A stretch of 64,000 nucleotides of DNA from Temnothorax longispinosus (lineage: Eukaryota > Arthropoda > Insecta > Hymenoptera > Formicidae): contig NC_092358.1 of NCBI RefSeq assembly GCF_030848805.1, forward strand, positions 24,231,073 to 24,295,072, in the 5' to 3' direction. Below the pieces are notes generated by a model. It worked only from the letters and a program-made list of their open reading frames with translations. It did not search any database and was not told the DNA's origin. Position numbers and translations under genes: made by a program. Positions 57,181 to 64,000 of the stretch are shown here, piece after piece (within the stretch, counting starts at the first letter, position 1; each line of letters begins with the position of its first letter).

Positions 57181-60130
57181 TGTACTCTTCCAGTAACGTA
57201 AACGAGGTACACTTTTATATTTTCTTCTAGTACGCTTCGTGTTTTTAATGAAGATGTCTCACATCGATGACGAGGATTTTAAATAGCAATAATTATTCCC
57301 TAATTTATTCGTATTAATAAAATTATGATCGTCATTTCTCCTGTTTGGAGCTTCTCGTCATACAATCTTAAAAAAAAGAAAGTAAAATTAATACAAGCAG
57401 CAAGACTGCCGCAAAATGTTCTATTAGCGTAGTGTCTACTACTAATAAAGTAGCGTCGTTTTATACATATACCACGAAGCGTGCTAAAGGATTAGAGAGA
57501 TAATGAACGACAGATAACGCTAATAAGGACGTAAATCTGAAGGATTGGGCAGGATCCAATCGAGATCACCTGGCGCATTTAAGAGGAAAAAAAAAGAAAA
57601 TTTTAACCTATTCTCCCCTCCCGAAATTGTGTATAGTATTTATTCATCTAAAACAAAAAAACTAATGGACACATTTTTCATACAGTGTATTTATAATTTA
57701 CGAGGAATATCGAATGATAGAATTGTGTGTAGATAATATTATTACATTTTTGCTTAGTTTTACACTATAGACGGGCGTTAACGAGTAGAATCTAATGAAG
57801 AGAGAATCATAAGTCACAAGAATTGTACGAATACGAGATATCTTATCGAGAGTTTCTAATAGTAATCGCTATCAAGTATTATCACCATCACCGATCCGAA
57901 AAGCTGTAAATAATAGACGTATAACGACGTTCGAGTTGTCACGTGTAACGAAAAGGAGTTTAGCGTAAGGGAAACGATAAGCAATCTCTATCGATGTTAG
58001 GTGCATGTTGATGTCTAACGATTTTTATTATCGGAAACGTGAAGTTTGAATGTAGCAATGAAATAAGACTTAACGTAAGACGTAAGACGTGTTTGTCATT
58101 ATAGCGACCTATTGATAATCATTCACGAAGAAGTAGTTTTTGCTTATGTATGTTGAAATTTTGACTCAAAGTTGTTCGCATTTTCACTAAAAGAAAAAAA
58201 AAGTGAAGAAAAGGTGAGAAAAGAAAAAAAAGACCAGCATGTTAAATATATCCGCGATTAATTCGTTTCTCGTCTTCCGCGGCGAGAGTAGACGATAGAT
58301 CTAAACGTCGATAATACCGTCGCGAGAGCGTAAACATGTAAGCTAAGTTACGTACGCGAAACAAAGGAAACAAAAAAAAAGGGAAGACAAGAACGCGCAT
58401 GCCTTATATACTGCCATGATAAAAATCTCGCGCGACCGAGAAACGAACTAATGTAATCACAATCGTAGAGGAGGTTGGAAGTTCTTTTCCAAGAAGCTGT
58501 GGAATTGTATGACAAACTAATTAATCATGTACATAGCGCTGATCGCGACATCAGCTGGCTGTAAACAAGCAAACGGCGTTCATTAATTTAATGATAATCT
58601 CCTGTTAAAATAACGCATCTACATAGGAGGAGTGTTTAATATAATTCTACTTTAGGTTTCGTTTCCTTATTTGACCTGCGCTCGAGAATATCAGGCGTGT
58701 TTAAAGGATTCTAATAACATTACGCAGGCGAGAGAGGAGAAAGAGAGAGATACACTTTTCCTTCGGCGATAAATTTGTAATTATCGTTAACTTAAGATTA
58801 AGATTCGTTGGAGGGAACGAGATTGCGATCGGTCAAAGATATCATGCAAGAAAAAAAAAAGATTCTCGTGTAACGTTCTCGTGTGCGTAGATATTGGAAT
58901 TTCGCGAGAAGTCTCTCGCAAGAGAGTTTTTTCGCGCGCGGAAAGAGAAGGTAGAAGAGATAATTACATCGCGCTGACAAATTTTTATATCACATGACGA
59001 TCGACCACATGCTAATTTTCCGCTTGTCACCGTCTGCTAACAACTGTTATCGATTGACTCTTGATACGAATGACCCGTACCGCTAATGTACTTTATAAAA
59101 CGTTGTAAACGATCGAATGTTGAACACTCCGTTCTATTTATGATTCTAATAAAGAGAAACGAGAAAAGGAGCAGAGGAACGTAATTGTTGAAATTGTCGA
59201 GGGACAATTTGCGCATTTTGTGGTGGCTTATTGCCGACAATATACATTCTGTTTACGGAAAGAGAGAGAGAGATAAACGGAGAGGAACACTTCCATGCCT
59301 GTCGCGAACTTTCTTTCTGTATTAAAACGAGCTACTCGCACGCATCACCGACATCGATTTCTAGTCTTTCTCATCGACATCGATGTGTAAGCGGTACGTA
59401 TCTCCGTACCGCAAAAAGCAACGGAATTAATTCGCAAAGATAATCCTTCGCAAAAATTGTACAGAGACACATATGATCGACCTTAGACGCGGCATTTAAC
59501 GTCACAAAGTACGCTAAGTTTTACACGGACGAGATCGCGTCAATTCTTCTCACTGGCCACTCACTTAAATGTCTTAAATCTTAAATAATCTGAATTCTGT
59601 GATAATCTCGCGCGAGGACAAGAACAAAAAAGACTGATTAGGAAGAACCCCAAATTTTATTACGACACGTATCCTTTTTTGTCACTTCTTTCCCTCCCCT
59701 GCTCACAGAAAGAAAAAAGGGAATCACTTTATTGAGCTTAATTATATTAATGAAGAAAGATGAACTCGAGCATCGCCTCGCTCTATCCCTCTAATTTGAT
59801 CGACCTATATCGTCGTCGTCAGTCGTGTTAAAGTAGAAATACGTATTCTTGTTGGCGGTATAAAATATCAGGGAAGAATGGATTGCACCAAATTGGCGCG
59901 ATCTTTATAGTCTAGACGCCCGATTGAGCACACGTCGCGGCCGTTATTCGGCTTGCTCTCCGTGAAAAGCCTTGCTGATGAGAAAGCGCGTATAATCAAG
60001 ATCAGTCGCCCTCCCTCGCCCCCCTCCACCCTCCCCTTCCCTCTCAATGCCAAATTATTAGTAAATTCCTCCCTCGTTAGTCTAGTGAATGCTGTAAGTA
60101 CACTGTGTTAATAAATAACTCTGAATCCGA
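57181..60130 (+). other. Probable long 3' UTR of IQSEC with distal polyadenylation signal
   Basis: About 2.9 kb without coding potential directly follow the IQSEC stop. The stretch is moderately AT-rich with several A- and purine-rich runs (58.19-58.24 kb, 58.36-58.38 kb). AATAAA motifs occur at 57316 and near 57445, and AATAAATAA at 60110 is followed by a composition change. Long alternative 3' UTRs are common for neural genes, so use of the distal signal is plausible. This is inference; no transcript is visible. Confidence 0.4.
57316..57321 (+). terminator. Proximal IQSEC polyadenylation signal candidate
   Basis: AATAAA about 140 bp after the stop codon, in AT-rich sequence. Use of this site would give a short 3' UTR. 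Confidence 0.35.
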
Positions 60131-61449
60131 AACCGAAATGCGTGTGTTTCTCTTATCGCACCCTGACGCCCAGAAGACGCGCTTTATGTAGTGATGATCT
60201 CAACTAAACTCCGATTAAACGGGGATTAATCTATCGAATAAAATGTTTTATCAACATGGAACTATACATTAATTTTCTGTTGCTCGCGTGGAAAAAATAT
60301 TAGATAGAGGACAATGAATTGTAGAAGTGCGAACAGAAATATTGCTGTATAAGCAATTCTGCCGGTCGCATTGATGGTCAATTAAATTAATCGGAGTTTG
60401 GCCGAAATTGCCCGAACTTATGTCTATTTCTGCCAATGTATTAACTTTAATCTCCGTTTAGTTTAACTTACTTATTATATTTTTCTTTTAGAACTAGAAT
60501 TTGTAGTTCTAAGAATAAGAAAATAAATCTTTCTTCTAGTCCTATAGAAATAAAAAAAGATAAGTAAGTTAAACCGAGATTGACCGAGATTAAAGTTAAT
60601 TTACATTGGCAGAAAATAGACGTTATATCGAGTAACACCGTTTCGTTAATGCGGACCACCACGGTCTTAATTAAATTTTATTGCTTGAACATTAAGTTAA
60701 TCGGAGTTCGATCCAAATCGTTCGAAAATAGACCGTTCGAGAGCAGCAGTCTTGGATTATCATTAACTTAACGGCGCGAGATGAAATTTGGAGTAACAAA
60801 CAATTCATTACTTTTTAAATTCGATTTTCAGCATTTAATTTTTATTTCTGATGCGACGAGTTTCGACCGATCCGGTCGCTGATCGTTTATTATAGTTTGC
60901 TTCAAAATCGAGATCGACCTGACCGACTATTTACAACCGACTATTCCTGGATCCCCTACAGCAGCCTGGGCCGTCCGATGACGACGATGACATAAAACGT
61001 AAATCATTGATAGCGATAAATGCATCGTCGACACGCATATGCCGCGCATCTGTATAATGTGGCTTCCAGACGCGCGCGAGAACCGCGCTCGTTCGTAACG
61101 GCTCGTAAATCTCTTCGTAAACACAATACTGTCGAACGGAAGTTCACAGTATCTATTCAAGGTGTTGCACGATCATTGCCGTATTTAATTGTAAGCAGTG
61201 AAAGGATACCGATACGAGAGAATGACGGCCGAATCCCACGTCTTCCGACGGCGGGATGTCCTCGACCTCGAGATGACGCGTTCCTAACCTCCAACATGGC
61301 GCGAATACAGTTTTATGCGATTTAACAGGAAATTCTATTCTCCCGTTTCGACCAATCTTGACTAATCCGCTAAAGAACAAGGTGGGCATCGTAAAACGAA
61401 ACTGGTCCGCACGGTGCATCTCGCGCGTCGTTTGTGCCGCCTGAAATTC
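60131..61449. other. Spacer between IQSEC and the ankyrin-repeat gene, with an inverted-repeat cluster
   Basis: No coding exon was seen. 60.2-60.75 kb holds the inverted repeats described separately. 60.9-61.44 kb is richer in CpG and probably contains the promoter and 5' UTR of the ankyrin-repeat gene. Confidence 0.4.
60388..60740. mobile_element. Foldback element with duplicated ends
   Basis: Arms 60421-60475 and 60561-60622 are inverted copies (TCTGCCAATGTATTAACTTT against AAAGTTAATTTACATTGGCA; then TTTAACTTACTTA against TAAGTAAGTTAAA). The right arm carries an insertion of about 10 bp. Directly repeated TTAATCGGAGTT motifs lie at 60388 and 60697, and an inverted one near 60206. It looks like a MITE or nested MITEs; no transposase. 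Confidence 0.55.
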
Positions 61450-62684
61450 ATGTTTGACAGCTATTTGACAGCTATGGAGGACCGGATCCACTCAGAGTTG
61501 ATTATGAAGGAGGAGCAGGACGAGGACGAGATGAAGGAAGGCCGGTGCTCGGCCGAGAGCGAGAAGAGCGTCACCCCCGACGGGTCGGCGATCGGGATAC
61601 GGCCGAAGCCGCTGATCTGCAAGCCGGAGAACGTTAGCATCGGCTGCAAGTCCGAGCCGATCGAGACGAAATGGCACTGGGCACCGGGAGCGTGGCAAGA
61701 CGCGACCAGAACCAGCGCGTTTCAACCGTACAAGGTATTTCCTCAACAGCCTTCCCCTGAATTCTACAAAACGTTGGGGGATCTTCTGCCCGTCGCAAAA
61801 TCCTCCGCAGTCTCATGGAATATTTGTATTTTGTACCTGAACATATAAAGTATCTATATCTTTTCTATTTGCAGCCACCCACCCTGCTCACAAATTTGCA
61901 AAGAGGCAACACTCAGACGCAGATACACCAGCTCTACATTGATAACGATATCACATTTCATACCTTGGCAGGTCAAGGGGAACTTACGTCCGATCATATA
62001 CATTCAAGTAAACATCGTGTACATCTTAGAAACTAAGTTGATGTACGTACAAATACTGTTGTAGAAGAATTTCATCTTTACGCTACGCAGATTCAGTGGA
62101 TATGACCGATGAACAGGGTTTAACAGGATTGATGTGGGCCAGTGCTTACGGGCAATTGGGTAGCGCCAGGCAATTACTCAAAAGGGGCGCCAGTATAAAT
62201 CGTTGTGGACCAAAATTACAGACCAGTTTACACTTGGCGGCCGCCTACGGTCATCACGACGTTGTCAAATTATTGTTGAATCATGGGGCTGATCCTAACG
62301 CATGCGACGAGGTGCGCACGTTGCATTTTCTTTACCCAAGTATTATACACTTGTTATCCAGCATCGTGTGTCATATGATATTATATTTCTGTTGTAGGAT
62401 GGTAACACCCCGTTGATTTACGGAGCACACTGCGATCATCCACACGTGTGCTATGAATTGTTAACAAAAGGTGCAGATGTAACGCTTACTAATTCTTCGA
62501 ATATAAGTGCTTATAAAGCAGCGATTGTGAATAATTCAATGAATGGTAAGCATTTTCTTGTAAAACCATCTGAAAGTATTTATACGAAAATAGTTAATTT
62601 GATTTTTATCAATTTGCAGCTAAAGCAGTTATTGAGAATCATTTGATACCACAAATTATAAATATGCCAACAGATGAATTATAA
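61450..62684 (+). CDS. Ankyrin-repeat protein of the RFXANK/ANKRA2 family
   Basis: Five exons, 61450-61734, 61875-62007, 62091-62311, 62398-62545 and 62620-62684, join at GT-AG introns of 74-140 bp to give 283 residues. The next ATG at 61474 would give 275; no stop closes the frame just upstream, so the start is uncertain. The N-terminal third is acidic and charged (KEEQDEDEMKEG). Next comes a conserved pre-ankyrin segment (FHTLAGQGELTSDHI), then about four ankyrin repeats from residue 146 (GLTGLMWASAYGQLGSARQL, TSLHLAAAYGHHDVVKLLL, GNTPLIYGAHCDHPHVCYEL), and the C-terminal AKAVIENHLIPQII, typical of the family. In vertebrates RFXANK is an RFX-complex subunit that binds promoters and ANKRA2 binds PxLPxI-type peptides of megalin and HDAC4/5. 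Insects usually have a single member, so neither name is assigned. Confidence 0.87.
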
Positions 62685-62742
62685 CGATATTTGTACATTA
62701 AATTGTAATATTTGTATATTGTACACATTTTTACAAATTGTA

Positions 62743-62748
62743 AATAAA
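62743..62748 (+). terminator. Polyadenylation signal of the ankyrin-repeat gene
   Basis: AATAAA lies 58 bp after the stop codon. The rest of the stretch up to the delta-COP stop at 63303 is AT-rich and non-coding and should hold the delta-COP 3' UTR on the opposite strand. Confidence 0.6.
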
Positions 62749-63302
62749 CATTAAGAAACAGCAATATTTTCACCCTTTAACTATAAGAACTTCTATATAG
62801 CACATTTTTACTAAGAGCTCTAATAAGGAAAATGGCAATGCATAGCGTGAAATAGTTTCCGAGATACAAGGTATATAAATATACGAACGAGTAACAAAAT
62901 TTGATATATATATATTTGGTAATAATACAATCTTCTGCAGACCTATTGCAATACTAAAATATATGTATCGAGTAGAAAGTAAATACGATAAATTTGCGTA
63001 TATGAATCATAACTAAGTTTTGTCCAATTAAAATATATCTCCTTTTTACAAACGTGTATAAGTATTCGGCACCGGACAGCTATTAAATAGCGTATTAAAT
63101 TGATACATGTACATAAATATAGTAAACGACATATATCAATGCTCAATGATCATATAAGGAATGGTTGTATGGCAATAAAATTAAAATTCAAATATGGTAT
63201 AGTCAATCTTGATTGTTGATCGTAACAACTGTCTCTCCACTGAACTGTGCCTATTTTCATATTCTTATATGCGCAAATACTTCAGCTATTATCCACGATG
63301 TC

Positions 63303-64000
63303 TTATACAACTTCGTAATTATCAGTGAAGAACACGCTTTCTACCGAATACTTAACTGGACTCTCATCTTCTACAAGCAAAACTTCGCTAACCTGGAAAA
63401 TAAACATAAACATTATTATTTTTATATTGTCTAATGTAATTTGCGTAACACGCAGAGAAATCCATGTATTCTATACCTTAATTTTGGCATACGGCGTTTT
63501 GGACGTAAACGAAACGTGAAGTGGGAAAAAATCTCCAGGTGTAGAAGACGGGGCTGAAAATTCCATAGAGCCTGATTTCGTTGAAGCATCGATGACCGGT
63601 AAGGACCAAACTAACGTGTTTCGTCGTGCTTCGTGCGTATATTGCCCGTCGCATTCACTGACGATAGGATTGCTACCAATAGGTAGAGGAATGTTTATTT
63701 GCACATCGTTCAATTCGAGGTCGACCTGTTCCAATTCGTATTCGATATTCACGTCGCAGCCACCTTCTCCGTTTTCAGAAGGCCAGCAATTTACTGTTAC
63801 AAGCAATTAAATATTCATAAATGTATGGATTTAAAAAAGTTAAAATTAAATAAAAACGTATATGAAAATTATTATTGCAGTCTCACTTGAAATTGGTAAT
63901 GCTCCTTCGTCTTGAGCTTGAAAACGCCATTTCAGCACACCGACGTCAGTATTCAATGGAAATGGTTTCGTGGGTACTTTCAGACCTATCTGTCCATGTG
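63303..64000 (-). CDS. deltaCOP: Coatomer subunit delta (archain), C-terminal part, cut by the window edge
   Basis: Three minus-strand exons are visible: 64000-63887 (continues beyond the edge), 63793-63477 and 63392-63303, with GT-AG introns of 93 and 84 bp. Together they give the last 172 residues. These match the mu-homology domain of delta-COP: KPFPLNTDVGVLKWRFQ, INCWPSENGEGGCDVNIEYE, LELNDVQINIPLP, RRNTLVWSLPVIDASTKSGS, DFFPLHVSF and the very C-terminal SVESVFFTDNYEVV. Delta-COP is part of the F-subcomplex of the COPI coat, which drives retrograde Golgi-to-ER transport (family knowledge). The N-terminal longin-like domain lies outside the window. The gene is convergent with the ankyrin-repeat gene; about 620 bp separate the two stop codons. 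Confidence 0.95.

Noticed and set aside
1..64000. Bacterial-type features (operons, CRISPR arrays, Shine-Dalgarno sites), intact tRNA or rRNA genes, and known insect microRNA hairpins
   Set aside because: The window is eukaryotic with spliced genes. No direct-repeat/spacer array was seen, and no intact tRNA, 5S, U1/U2 or familiar microRNA seed hairpin was noticed by eye; a covariance-model scan would be needed to exclude them.

Overview
The window looks like nuclear DNA of an insect, most probably a hymenopteran and plausibly an ant. The evidence is spliced genes with short GT-AG introns (74-150 bp) next to one enormous intron, AT-rich non-coding DNA broken up by CpG-rich blocks that are not CpG-depleted, numerous short palindromic (MITE-like) elements, and proteins of the conserved metazoan type. 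The organism call is inference; no species can be named from the sequence alone.

Layout. (1) 1-9.3 kb has no recognisable coding exon. It holds AT-rich DNA, a 178-bp palindromic element at 6.85-7.03 kb and a large GC/CpG-rich block at 7.4-9.33 kb that looks like a promoter or 5' exon region of unknown ownership. (2) 9.94-10.95 kb, plus strand: PEX10, a peroxisomal RING E3 ligase, three exons. (3) 11.94-14.66 kb, minus strand and convergent with PEX10: the myotubularin-related phosphatase MTMR14 (Drosophila EDTP), five exons with an intact CX5R active site. (4) 17.35-57.18 kb, plus strand: an IQSEC-family Arf guanine nucleotide exchange factor (Drosophila schizo/loner), with coiled coil, IQ motif, Sec7 domain, PH domain and a C-terminal PDZ ligand. 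Its first coding exon sits in a CpG island and is separated from exon 2 by a 35.8-kb intron, which contains a 33-bp in-phase microexon, several CpG-rich blocks (one a plausible alternative first exon) and several mobile-element remnants. (5) 57.18-60.13 kb: probable long IQSEC 3' UTR. (6) 60.2-60.75 kb: a cluster of inverted repeats. (7) 61.45-62.68 kb, plus: a RFXANK/ANKRA2-type ankyrin-repeat protein, five exons. (8) 63.30-64.0 kb, minus: the C-terminal end of delta-COP (archain), running off the right edge.

For the four complete genes, the exon boundaries given were checked by hand: every junction is GT-AG, the phases match and each sum is divisible by three. The genes are not an operon or a pathway cluster, although several act in membrane traffic: PEX10 in peroxisome import, MTMR14 in phosphoinositide turnover, IQSEC in Arf activation and delta-COP in the COPI coat. 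This is most simply read as coincidence. I found no clear evidence of a new multi-gene system. The most interesting items are the IQSEC microexon, the candidate alternative IQSEC promoter, and an unexplained open frame directly upstream of, and in frame with, MTMR14.
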